NCBI GenBank assembly: GCA_017883495.1
Contig: JADGNL010000005.1
Location: forward strand, 1 to 7,884
DNA from: Methanomicrobiales archaeon
GTDB taxonomy: Archaea; Halobacteriota; Methanomicrobia; Methanomicrobiales; Methanospirillaceae
Direction: 5' to 3'
Length of the DNA: 7,884 nucleotides
The position numbers and the translations under genes were made by a program. Position 1 is the first letter of the stretch; each line of letters begins with the position of its first letter. The notes under the pieces were generated by a model. It had not been told where the DNA came from, did not search any database, and saw only the letters and a list, made by a program, of their open reading frames with translations. This document shows, piece by piece, positions 1 through 5,969 of this stretch.

Positions 1-156
1 GGGGCCGACGACTGCAGACAGGAGAAGCGTCCGCTCGGAGATCCGGCGCAGACGCTGTCGGGCGCGCTGCTTGTCGGCCGCGTACAGGACGAGGACCGCG
101 AGATTCGCGACGACGTAGACGGTCAGGGTGAGGGGGAGCAGATCGATCGGAATCAT
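1..156 (-). CDS. DUF1294 family membrane protein, N-terminal part (runs off the left edge)
   Basis: Only the first 52 residues are in the window; the rest lies beyond position 1. Residues about 5-26 form a hydrophobic membrane segment, followed by 'YAADKQRARQRLRRISERT' and the start of a second hydrophobic stretch (LLLSAVV). The asparagine in the first helix, the 'DK..A....RRI.E.TLL' pattern and the two-helix start match the small DUF1294 inner-membrane family, whose function is unknown; complete members are usually about 85-120 residues. I chose the ATG at 156-154, which has GGAG immediately before it. An in-frame GTG at 168-166 would add four residues (VQTE) and cannot be excluded. The gene faces away from everything to its right and has no visible partner in the window. 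Confidence 0.72.
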   Translation of the reverse strand, partial: MIPIDLLPLTLTVYVVANLAVLVLYAADKQRARQRLRRISERTLLLSAVVGP

Positions 157-679
157 CTCCGTTTGCACGGCGGCCTATTTGGCCGTTCCGCCAAAGCCAC
201 GACCATCCCCCCAACCGCATCCGGCTTCCGGGAAAGGTCCAATTCATTGGGGCCCATCCGAGGAGAGATCCTTATCGGTTATTCCTTCCGTCTGAGTTCC
301 TCTTTGAGCGGCGAGATCCGCGCCCGCGCCTGATCGGTTTCCTGCTCGTCGCAAACCACGGTTCTTTACTTCCGGCCGTGACCGAGGGGGAGGGGGCTGC
401 GGTCCGGGAGAGGCGCACGCTCGGCCGGATGCAGCTCCTCAAGATCTTCGGCGAGGATTATGAGGGGGTGGATAAAGATCAAATGCGCGCACGAGGCCGA
501 TGCGGATCGACTTTTGCCTCTGTAGAGAAGCGGCCGACTCATAAACCCGCCCGCGGTTTATGGCTTCATTAAAGGCTTTCCTGCAGCCCGATTCGGCCGG
601 GCAGCAGTACTCTGTAGCACGATCCGGCCCCTCGACCGAACGGGTCCCGGTGCCTGTCTCTACAATTCTGGAGCTTTGA
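157..679. other. Long non-coding stretch with no supported gene
   Basis: About 520 bases between the DUF1294 gene and the dockerin-like remnant. It is less GC-rich than the neighbouring genes, and I see no RNA gene in it. The only open frame of any size (GTG at 378 to a stop at 570-572) has a composition I do not recognise and no convincing ribosome binding site. The stretch holds one clean inverted repeat (540-562). Its right part may contain further decayed pieces of the surface-protein gene whose tail is recognisable downstream. Confidence 0.5.
540..562. repeat. Perfect 8-base inverted repeat with a 7-base spacer
   Basis: CATAAACC at 540-547 is the exact reverse complement of GGTTTATG at 555-562, with CGCCCGC between. 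As RNA it would form an 8-bp hairpin; as DNA it could be an operator. No T-run follows directly (the next bases are GCTTCATTAAAGG), so a classical terminator is less likely. No intact gene starts close downstream, so its role is unclear. Confidence 0.5.
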
Positions 680-838
680 AGAATAAGAGATCATACCTTC
701 CGCGCTGACTGCAACGCCTTCCAAGAGGAGAAACTCTTGCGGCACCACGGGCCGAACGAGCCGGTCGCCGCGGCCGACTACAATGGCAACGGCCGGATCG
801 ACTTCGCCGACGTCGTCCGGCTCCTCAACGACCTGTAA
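680..838 (+). pseudogene. Remnant of a surface protein C-terminus with a dockerin/EF-hand-like tail
   Basis: The frame ending at TAA 836-838 reads NEPVAAADYNGNGRIDFADV followed by VRLLNDL. It closely resembles the calcium-binding, dockerin-type C-terminal repeat found at the end of many large secreted or cell-surface proteins of Methanomicrobiales, including the loop residues D-N-N-R-D of 'DYNGNGRIDFADVV'. Open frame extends back only to a stop at 677-679 and contains no ATG; the stretch before NEPV (about 680-751) no longer resembles the family. In another frame, 'LYN' near 655-666 could be a trace of the preceding repeat, but that is weak. I infer a decayed 3' end of a once longer gene, left by deletion or recombination. 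A short expressed peptide from TTG 737 is possible but unlikely. Confidence 0.62.
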
Positions 839-840
839 CC

Positions 841-856
841 TTTTTAATTGCGGTTT
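841..856 (+). terminator. T-rich archaeal-type terminator
   Basis: TTTTT (841-845) and TTTT (853-856) lie just after the TAA that ends the dockerin-like tail. Short runs of T without a strong hairpin are typical of archaeal transcription termination, and this is one of the most T-rich spots in the window. It probably terminated the ancestral surface-protein gene. Confidence 0.42.
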
Positions 857-950
857 TCCAGGGGAAACATCGGTGGGGGAGATCCCTTCCTGGCCGTTCA
901 GGCCCCTGCGATGCCGTTGTGGTTATCCCATTGCCAACAAGCCCGTAAGG

Positions 951-958
951 TCTATAAC
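951..958 (+). promoter_or_regulatory. TATA-like element, candidate rubredoxin promoter
   Basis: TCTATAAC is the best TATA-box-like sequence upstream of the rubredoxin gene in a GC-rich setting. Transcription would begin near 980, giving a leader of about 115 bases that contains all three hairpins described next. This is inferred from spacing only; no closer TATA-like element was found. Confidence 0.35.
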
Positions 959-978
959 CCGGCAAAGGAATAGGGCAG

Positions 979-1080
979 GCCGGGCGAAACCTTCTCCCGG
1001 CAGGTGCGACACGTCCGCGGACGTCCGCGTCGCAGGGCTGTCCGGCGGGAAGGCGCGATCGTCTGAAGGCGACGCATCGC
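979..1080 (+). promoter_or_regulatory. Hairpin-rich leader upstream of rubredoxin
   Basis: Three separate inverted repeats follow each other: GCCGGG (979-984) with CCCGGC (996-1001); GCGAC (1006-1010) with GTCGC (1029-1033), enclosing the perfect 14-base palindrome ACGTCCGCGGACGT (1011-1024); and GCGATCGTC (1055-1063) with GACG-C-ATCGC (1071-1080), one bulged base. ACGTCCGCG also occurs as a direct repeat (1011-1019 and 1021-1029). The last stem ends 15 bases before the rubredoxin ATG. This could be a regulatory 5' leader, a small RNA, or protein-binding sites. High GC makes chance stems common, so confidence is limited. Confidence 0.35.
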
Positions 1081-1095
1081 TCAGGATGAAAGGTC

Positions 1096-1257
1096 ATGGA
1101 TCGATACGAGTGTCTGGTCTGCGGATACATCCACGACCCGGAGGTTGGAGATTCGGTGGGGGGAGTCCCGCCGGGGGTACCGTTCGAAGAATTGCCGGCT
1201 GACTGGGTCTGCCCCCAGTGCGGGGCCGGAAAGGACCAGTTCGTCCGGAAGGAGTGA
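1096..1257 (+). CDS. Rubredoxin
   Basis: A complete 53-residue rubredoxin, a small cytoplasmic protein that carries single electrons on one iron atom held by four cysteines. It begins MDRYECLVCGYIHDPEVGD, giving the first CxxC knuckle at C6 and C9. The second knuckle, 'ADWVCPQCGAGK', supplies C39 and C42. The conserved aromatic and acidic positions (Y4, Y11, F30, W37, D36, F49) are where the family has them, and 53 residues is the normal length. The ATG at 1096 is preceded by AAAGG at 1089-1093, close to the start. In anaerobic archaea rubredoxin usually serves oxygen and peroxide detoxification (flavodiiron protein, rubrerythrin, superoxide reductase), but none of those genes is next to it here, so its partner is unknown. 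The next gene is convergent. Identification is very secure. Confidence 0.95.
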   Translation: MDRYECLVCGYIHDPEVGDSVGGVPPGVPFEELPADWVCPQCGAGKDQFVRKE

Positions 1258-1326
1258 GCGGCGCCGCCCCGGAGCGTCGCTCTCGCTGCATCGGACTCTT
1301 CTGGCGCCGTCTGAGAGCGGAGGCGA

Positions 1327-2757
1327 TCAGGCCGGGACGAGCTTCAGCACCTCGCCCGTCGCAGTGGAGGCATCGGGACCCATCTCCCGGTTTACCATCA
1401 CGTAGACCTCGCGGGCGCGATCCTCGCCGAACCCCCGGACATAGGCGTTCACGTTTCCGTCCGGGGAGCCTGCGATCCGCACCTCCCGCGGCGTCCACAT
1501 CCTGTTCTGCTCCGCCGTCACCCGGTCGGCCTCGAGCGGGTACGCGCCGAGCTCGAAGCCGGGCGGCGGCGTCGCCACCAGGATGCGGCCGCCTTCCTCG
1601 GCGCCTTCCGTGCCGCTCCAGTCGCCGAAGATGTACGCCCCCGCAAGTTCGGGCATCGCCGCACCCCGGTAGACGAACCCGCCGACGATCGTCGTGCCCA
1701 TGTCGTGCCCGACCTCGACGATCGGCCCGATGAGGGGTTCCCCGCGGGCTCCGGTGACCGGACAGGGGCCGGCAGGCGGGCGATTGTGGTCGGCCGGGTC
1801 GAAGCAGTGCGTACCCTCGCGGATGCGCCAGCCGTAGTTGCCGCCCTTCGCCAGGACGTGAATCGACTCGAAGAGCGCCTGCCCGGCCGATGCGGTGATC
1901 AGCCGCCCCGTCCGTGCGTCGAAGGAGAGGTACGCCGGATTCCGGAGGCCCATCGCGTAGATCTCGGGCCGGAAACCGGCGGTCTCGACGAACGGATTGT
2001 CGGGCGGGATCGCGTACTCCTTTCCGCTCCCGCCCGGACGGTCGACGTCGATCCGGATGATCTTTCCGAGCAGCGTCGTCGGGTCCTGCGCGTTGCCGAT
2101 CCCGGGGGTGTGGCCGGTGCCCGTGTCGTCGGCCGCGCCGCCGTCGCCGAGGGCGAGGTAGAGGTAGCCGTCGCCGGGTCCGAAGAGGATCGGACCGCCG
2201 TTGTGGTTGTGGGCCGGCTTGTCGATCGACAGGAGCACACGCTCCGAGCCGGGGTCCGCACGGTCGGGGTCGTCTCGCGAGACCCTGAACTCGCTGAGGC
2301 GGTTCGTGCAGCTCCAGCCCCGAGGCCCCCCGGAGCGAAGCGGCGCCGAGTAGAAGACGAAGAACCGGCCGTTCTCCGCGTAACCGGGGTGAAACGCGAG
2401 CGAGAGGAGGCCGCGCTCGTCGTACCGCGGGTTCAGCCGCACGAGCCGGTGCCGGAGGTCGAGGAACGGCTCCTCGAGGAGTCCGTCGCCAGGCGCGAGC
2501 ACCCGGACGAGCCCGATCTGGTCGACGATGAAGCGGCGCCCGGACCCATCGTCGGGCTCGGTCAGCATCATAGGGGCCGCGAGGCCTTCGGCCACCCGCT
2601 CGAGGCCGACGACGGCCGGCGGTGTGGCGAGCTTCGTGTACGATTGGCCGTCCCGGAACGTGCAGGCGAGCGGGGAGGCCTGATTCGTCAGGTCCGACTG
2701 GGCTTGCATTCGGGAGGACAGGACGGCGACGGGGCGGCGTTCGGGATCGGCGCTCAT
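1327..2757 (-). CDS. PQQ-dependent sugar (glucose/sorbosone) dehydrogenase-like beta-propeller protein
   Basis: A 476-residue member of the soluble glucose/sorbosone dehydrogenase (GSDH) family, six-bladed beta-propellers that oxidise sugars or aldehydes with pyrroloquinoline quinone. Family marks in order: 'GLAAPMML' (58-65), 'DERGLLSLAFHPGY' (113-126), 'HNHNGG' (183-188) with H185 matching the catalytic histidine, 'LALGDGGAADD' (201-211), 'NAQDPTTLLGKIIRIDVDR' (222-240), 'GLRNPAYLSFD' (270-280) with R272 matching the substrate/PQQ arginine, and 'GGNYGWRIREG' (305-315). Known relatives usually act outside the cytoplasm, yet residues 1-35 contain no hydrophobic signal segment. Start chosen at ATG 2757 because a TATA-like TTTATC lies about 27 bases upstream, suggesting a leaderless mRNA; M17 is an alternative. 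It is downstream of the hydrolase on the same strand but has its own promoter. Substrate is unknown, and a PQQ-independent role is possible. Confidence 0.86.
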   Translation of the reverse strand: MSADPERRPVAVLSSRMQAQSDLTNQASPLACTFRDGQSYTKLATPPAVVGLERVAEGLAAPMMLTEPDDGSGRRFIVDQIGLVRVLAPGDGLLEEPFLDLRHRLVRLNPRYDERGLLSLAFHPGYAENGRFFVFYSAPLRSGGPRGWSCTNRLSEFRVSRDDPDRADPGSERVLLSIDKPAHNHNGGPILFGPGDGYLYLALGDGGAADDTGTGHTPGIGNAQDPTTLLGKIIRIDVDRPGGSGKEYAIPPDNPFVETAGFRPEIYAMGLRNPAYLSFDARTGRLITASAGQALFESIHVLAKGGNYGWRIREGTHCFDPADHNRPPAGPCPVTGARGEPLIGPIVEVGHDMGTTIVGGFVYRGAAMPELAGAYIFGDWSGTEGAEEGGRILVATPPPGFELGAYPLEADRVTAEQNRMWTPREVRIAGSPDGNVNAYVRGFGEDRAREVYVMVNREMGPDASTATGEVLKLVPA

Positions 2758-2780
2758 GGGCGCCCGTCGGTACGGGACCA

Positions 2781-2787
2781 GATAAAC
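2781..2787 (-). promoter_or_regulatory. TATA-like element of the sugar dehydrogenase gene
   Basis: On the minus strand this reads GTTTATC within AACGTTTATCTGG. Its centre lies about 27 bases upstream of the ATG at 2757, the distance from TATA box to transcription start in archaea, so the transcript probably starts at or next to the ATG with no leader. It sits in the 57-base gap after the hydrolase gene. Confidence 0.5.
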
Positions 2788-2814
2788 GTTTGCGTGGACG
2801 GAGGGCCGCCGCCG

Positions 2815-3720
2815 TCAGCGGCGGTAGATCGGCGGCCGGCCGGTCTTCCCCTTCATCCTCCGGTACCCCGAGCCGAGCTGCGCGTGCAGCCATTCGACCC
2901 GGTCCCGCTTCGCCTCCTCGCTTCTGAAGTAGTGGTCCGTGTCGTACCACCGGACGAGCTTCGGCTCGCTCGCCGCGTCGGCCAGCCGCTGGCCGACCTC
3001 GCGGCCGAAGACCTCGTCCCGCTCCCCGAACTGGAGGAAGAGCCGGGACGGGCTGGCCGAGGCGATGAACCGGACCGGGTCGATCGGCGCCATCACGTTG
3101 CGGTAGTGCTCGAGGGCTTCGCCGGTGAGGGAGGGGATGTTCGCGACGGCCACGTCCGCGAAGCTCGGCGCGCCGGCCATCAGCACGAAGATCCGGAGGC
3201 GGCGCTCGACTCCCGCGAGCACGCCGCCCATGAGAGCGCCGAGGCTGTGGCCGACGTAGCCGAGCTGCGCGGCATCGGTGCCGGGCTGCGCCACGGCGAA
3301 GTCCACAGCCCGCCGCAGATCGCGAACGATCGCGACAAAGAGGTCGCGGTTCTGCTCGGGCGTGCCGAGGGACCGCACGAAGGCCTCCCCCGCGGCCCAC
3401 GGCGCCTCGACGAGCAGTGAGGCGATGCCCATGCCGCCGAGCCGGATCCCCTCCTCGAAGAAGGTCGAGCGGTCCCCCGGCGACGGGTGGACGTAGATCA
3501 CGGCCGGAAACCGGTCGCGGCCCGGGGGCAGCATCCAGTACGCGGCCGTCCGCCCGCCCCGCGCGTCGGCGAAGCTCATATCGTGCACCAGGACGCCGTT
3601 CCGCTCCTCCACACCCAGATCCTCCGGGTCGAGCGGGGCCGTCCTGTCGTAGTCGAACACCCGTTCCGCAGCCGTGCCGTCTCCGGAGACTGCCACCGGG
3701 TCGATCTCGTCGCCGGCCAT
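2815..3720 (-). CDS. Alpha/beta hydrolase (dienelactone hydrolase/esterase-like)
   Basis: A complete 301-residue cytosolic alpha/beta hydrolase, probably an esterase or related hydrolase. After an N-terminal domain of about 65 residues the fold begins with 'FPAVIYVHPSPGDRS' (71-85), whose His-Pro supplies the oxyanion-hole region. The nucleophile elbow is 'GYVGHSLGALMGG' with S159, the acid is most likely D235 in 'QFGERDEVF', and the histidine is H263 in 'YDTDHYF'. All three triad residues are in the right order and spacing for the dienelactone hydrolase/acyl-peptidase group. The C-terminus is basic (RRMKGKTGRPP). No signal peptide or membrane segment is seen. Start at ATG 3720 has no clear ribosome binding site; a GATATCCTC element about 30 bases upstream may be its promoter, giving a nearly leaderless mRNA. 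Substrate cannot be told from sequence. Confidence 0.85.
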   Translation of the reverse strand: MAGDEIDPVAVSGDGTAAERVFDYDRTAPLDPEDLGVEERNGVLVHDMSFADARGGRTAAYWMLPPGRDRFPAVIYVHPSPGDRSTFFEEGIRLGGMGIASLLVEAPWAAGEAFVRSLGTPEQNRDLFVAIVRDLRRAVDFAVAQPGTDAAQLGYVGHSLGALMGGVLAGVERRLRIFVLMAGAPSFADVAVANIPSLTGEALEHYRNVMAPIDPVRFIASASPSRLFLQFGERDEVFGREVGQRLADAASEPKLVRWYDTDHYFRSEEAKRDRVEWLHAQLGSGYRRMKGKTGRPPIYRR

Positions 3721-3743
3721 CTGGATGGAGTAACGTCAGCAAC

Positions 3744-3752
3744 GAGGATATC
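3744..3752 (-). promoter_or_regulatory. Candidate core promoter of the hydrolase gene
   Basis: On the minus strand this reads GATATCCTC, preceded by the purine-rich AAAGGGAAAGG, which resembles a BRE region. It is centred about 29 bases before the ATG at 3720. The identical 9-mer precedes the VOC gene (6444-6452) at a similar distance, which supports it being a core promoter element. Confidence 0.4.
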
Positions 3753-3821
3753 CCTTTCCCTTTGCGCGGCCCGAGTCGTGCCGTCGCCGGCTGAATCGGG
3801 ACCCTCCGCCGGAGACACAAC

Positions 3822-3831
3822 GTATTTTTTC
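3822..3831 (+). promoter_or_regulatory. TATA-like element of the cutA-fdhD operon
   Basis: GTATTTTTTC is the most AT-rich stretch in the 132-base region between the divergent hydrolase and cutA genes. TATTTT is centred about 27 bases before the cutA ATG at 3853. The operon transcript would start at or near the ATG, although a GGAGAGG lies at 3844-3850. Confidence 0.5.
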
Positions 3832-3852
3832 GGTGCGGGCGATGGAGAGGGT

Positions 3853-4176
3853 ATGCCCACCGACGCCGTCGTGATCCTCTCGACCGCACCCCCCGGCGAG
3901 GCGGCAGCCATCGCCCGGGCACTCGTCGCGGACCGGCTCGCGGCCTGCGTCCAGATCGCCGCCATCCGTTCGCTCTACCGCTGGCAGGGCCGGATCGAGG
4001 ACGAACCCGAGGAGCTCATGGTGATCAAGACGCGGCGGCACCTCGCCGGCGCCGCGATCGCCCGGATCCGCGAGCTCCACTCCTACGAGGTCCCCGAGGC
4101 GGTCGTGATACCGGTCGAGGCGGGGTCGGCCGACTACCTCGCCTGGCTCTCGGCCGAGACGGCGGAAGCGCCATGA
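3853..4176 (+). CDS. cutA: CutA-like divalent cation tolerance protein
   Basis: A complete 107-residue CutA family protein, a trimeric cytosolic protein with a ferredoxin-like fold that binds divalent metals such as copper; its physiological role is still debated. Diagnostic stretches are 'DRLAACVQI' (27-35) with C32, 'SLYRWQGRIED' (40-50), 'ELMVIKTRR' (54-62) and the C-terminal 'ELHSYEVPEAVVIPVEAG' (74-91) ending in 'YLAWL'. Length and order match the family, with no added domain. The ATG at 3853 is preceded by GGAGAGG (3844-3850), only two bases away, and by a TATA-like element about 27 bases upstream. Its stop overlaps the fdhD start as ATGA, so the two are translationally coupled and co-transcribed. 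Why CutA is paired with a formate dehydrogenase maturation factor is not evident; a link through metal handling is speculation. Confidence 0.93.
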   Translation: MPTDAVVILSTAPPGEAAAIARALVADRLAACVQIAAIRSLYRWQGRIEDEPEELMVIKTRRHLAGAAIARIRELHSYEVPEAVVIPVEAGSADYLAWLSAETAEAP

Positions 4177-4901
4177 AGCTCGTCTCCCGGAAAGGAATGC
4201 AGTACCGCGACGGCGAGCCCCACGAGATCGAGGACGCGATCGTGGTCGAGAAGACGTTCCGGATCCTGTTGAACGGCGAGGAGGTCGCGGCACAGGTCGC
4301 CTCGGACGAGCAGCTCGCCGAGCTCGGCGCCGGCTTCGTGATCGACGAGGGGCTCGCGGACGCGGTCGACTCGGTCGCGGTCGAGGGCGACGCGATCCTG
4401 GTCGCGGCCCCGCGTCGGTGCGCGGCGGAGACGGAGACCGGGTCCTCGGGTGGAACCTCGTTCCGCTGCGGCGTGCGACAGGTCCGGTCCGACCTCACGG
4501 TCACGCCCGGGGAGGTGCACGCCGTGACGGCGGCCATCTTCTCCGACGACTGGCAGCAGACCGGCGCGCTCCACTGCTCGGTCCTGTTCTGCGAAGGCCG
4601 GCTCGTCGCGAAGGCGTGCGACGTCGGCCGGCACAACTCGGTCGACAAGGTGGTCGGCGCGGCCGTCCTCGCAGGCCTCGACCGGTCCCGGTGTGTACTC
4701 GCCTGCACCGGCCGGCAACCGTCGGGAATGGTGAAGAAGGTCGCGAATGCCGGGATCCCCGTGCTCGTCTCGCGCGCGGCCTCGACCGATCAGGGGATCG
4801 CGACCGCCGAGGCGGCCGGCGTCACACTCGTCTGCTTCTCGCGCGGGGACCGGTTCACGATCTATACGCACCCCGAGCGGGTGGCCGATCTCCAGATGTA
4901 A
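4173..4901 (+). CDS. fdhD: Formate dehydrogenase accessory sulfurtransferase FdhD-like, lacking the usual CxxC
   Basis: A complete 242-residue FdhD homologue. FdhD passes sulfur from a cysteine desulfurase to the molybdenum or tungsten bis-MGD cofactor of formate dehydrogenase, activating it in the cytoplasm. Seen here: 'LAELGAGFVIDEGL' (48-61, the LxxGFLxxEG element), 'TGALHCSVLF' (130-139), the signature 'KACDVGRHNSVDKVVG' (147-162), 'SGMVKKVANAGIPVLVSRAA' (184-203) and 'FTIYTHPERV' (228-237). The segment where most FdhDs have CGxCG reads 'ETGSSGGTSF' (88-97) with no cysteine; the nearest are C83 and C99, and the protein also has C135, C140, C149, C174, C178 and C221. Sulfur transfer may use one of these or the protein may be a variant. 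It is coupled to cutA by ATGA overlap and converges on the transporter gene 15 bases away. No formate dehydrogenase gene lies in the window. Confidence 0.9.
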   Translation: MKLVSRKGMQYRDGEPHEIEDAIVVEKTFRILLNGEEVAAQVASDEQLAELGAGFVIDEGLADAVDSVAVEGDAILVAAPRRCAAETETGSSGGTSFRCGVRQVRSDLTVTPGEVHAVTAAIFSDDWQQTGALHCSVLFCEGRLVAKACDVGRHNSVDKVVGAAVLAGLDRSRCVLACTGRQPSGMVKKVANAGIPVLVSRAASTDQGIATAEAAGVTLVCFSRGDRFTIYTHPERVADLQM

Positions 4902-4916
4902 TGGGGCCGCCGCGGG

Positions 4917-5969
4917 TCAAGAGGGGCGCGGCCTGTCCTCGAAGAGCCGATCGACGCCGAGCAGGACATTGATCCACCGCGTCTCTTCGTTCGCCTGGAC
5001 CAGGATCAGCACCATCAGCATCAGGGGCACGGCGAAGAGCATTCCCATCACTCCCAGGAGCCAGCCGAAGACGATCACCGCGAGCACGACGAGGACAGGC
5101 GGGATCTCGAAGGTCCGAGAGGCGAAATAGGAGAAGACCGGGTTCTCGACGATGAGGTTCAGCACGATCACGACCACGACCACCGCGAGCGCACCGGGAA
5201 GCCCGTACTGAATCCAGGCGAAGAAGATGGCCGGGATCGCCGCAGCGATCAGGCCGAGATAGGGGATGTATCCGAGAAGAAAGGTCAGCAGGCCCCAAAG
5301 CACCGCCGCGTGGACCCCCATGGCCAGAAGGACGCCGCCGAAGACAACGCCGTGGACGAGGTTCGTCTCGGTCCGGACCACCATGAAGTCGATCACGAAC
5401 CCGCTCATGCGCGAGGCCTGGTCCAGGGCAGTGCTGTCGGGGCCGAGGAGCCGGGCCGCCCGCACGGGGAGCTGCGGCGCCTCGAGCAGCATGAAGAAGG
5501 TCGCGATCATCACGAAGAAGATGGTCATGAGCAGGTCGCCGAGGTCCGAGACCCAGGCGAGCGCAGTCCCCGCGATCTCGCCGAGATCGAACGACGAGGC
5601 CGAGAATGCCGGCAGCGAGAGCCCGAACTGATCGAGGACGCGTAGCGCGCCGTCGATCCGCTGGTCGAGCTCGGCCTGGAAGGTCCCGATGTCGGTGGCG
5701 AGCATCTGCAGCGCAAACACGAGCAGCACGATGAGGCCGATCAGCAGCAGGAACGCGACCAGGGAGACGACCGCGACCGCGACGCCGTGGGGGAGCCCGC
5801 GCCGCTCGAGGAACCCGACCGCTGGGAGGGCGAGCAGGGTCAGAATGAACGAGACCACGAGGATGATGACCACATCCGAGGCCATCTGAATCCCGAGCGC
5901 GATCACGAGCAGCAGCGCCACGAGGAGCAGCCGCTCTGTCGTGGAGGGGATGGCCACGGGCACGGTCAT
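4917..5969 (-). CDS. AI-2E family transporter (multi-pass membrane permease)
   Basis: A complete 350-residue integral membrane protein of the AI-2E (formerly UPF0118) family, named after E. coli TqsA, which exports the quorum signal AI-2; other members work as sodium/proton antiporters or export other solutes. The usual topology is visible: hydrophobic segments at about 13-30, 32-50, 65-90, 143-163, 205-226, 228-252, 258-275 and 292-325, with a hydrophilic loop at 92-140 between the third and fourth. Family marks are 'LLGYIPYLGLIAAAIPA' (231-247), 'VENPVFSYFASRTFEIPP' (274-291) and 'FGWLLGVMGMLFAVPL' (301-316). Length is typical. I start at ATG 5969; a TTG at 5999 would add ten charged residues without a ribosome binding site. 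A GGAGAAG lies inside an inverted repeat directly before the ATG. The transported compound is unknown in archaea. Confidence 0.9.
   Translation of the reverse strand: MTVPVAIPSTTERLLLVALLLVIALGIQMASDVVIILVVSFILTLLALPAVGFLERRGLPHGVAVAVVSLVAFLLLIGLIVLLVFALQMLATDIGTFQAELDQRIDGALRVLDQFGLSLPAFSASSFDLGEIAGTALAWVSDLGDLLMTIFFVMIATFFMLLEAPQLPVRAARLLGPDSTALDQASRMSGFVIDFMVVRTETNLVHGVVFGGVLLAMGVHAAVLWGLLTFLLGYIPYLGLIAAAIPAIFFAWIQYGLPGALAVVVVVIVLNLIVENPVFSYFASRTFEIPPVLVVLAVIVFGWLLGVMGMLFAVPLMLMVLILVQANEETRWINVLLGVDRLFEDRPRPS

Noticed and set aside
378..572. Small open frame of 64 residues starting with GTG in the left non-coding region
   Set aside because: No recognisable family, no convincing ribosome binding site, GTG start, and it runs across the inverted repeat at 540-562. 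It could be real, but the sequence does not support it.
157..1095. tRNA, C/D-box RNA, CRISPR or insertion sequence in the long non-coding stretch
   Set aside because: No T-loop GGTTCRA motif, no paired C and D boxes, no regularly spaced repeats, and no terminal inverted repeats with a transposase frame could be found by eye.
783..1202. A 139-codon open frame starting inside the dockerin-like tail and overlapping rubredoxin
   Set aside because: Out of frame with the recognisable dockerin-like tail and with rubredoxin. The residues are low-complexity Ser/Thr then Arg/Gly/Pro.
1705..3420. A 571-codon open frame on the plus strand
   Set aside because: It lies antisense to the dehydrogenase and hydrolase genes. 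Its composition (Arg, Val, Glu, Ala) is that of a complementary GC-rich frame and shows no recognisable motif.
1094..3922. A 942-codon open frame on the minus strand spanning three real genes
   Set aside because: It is an Arg/Pro/Gly-rich shadow frame of the hydrolase and sugar dehydrogenase genes on the same strand, produced by high GC and absence of TA-rich stops. It has no domain and would overlap well-supported genes and the antisense of rubredoxin.
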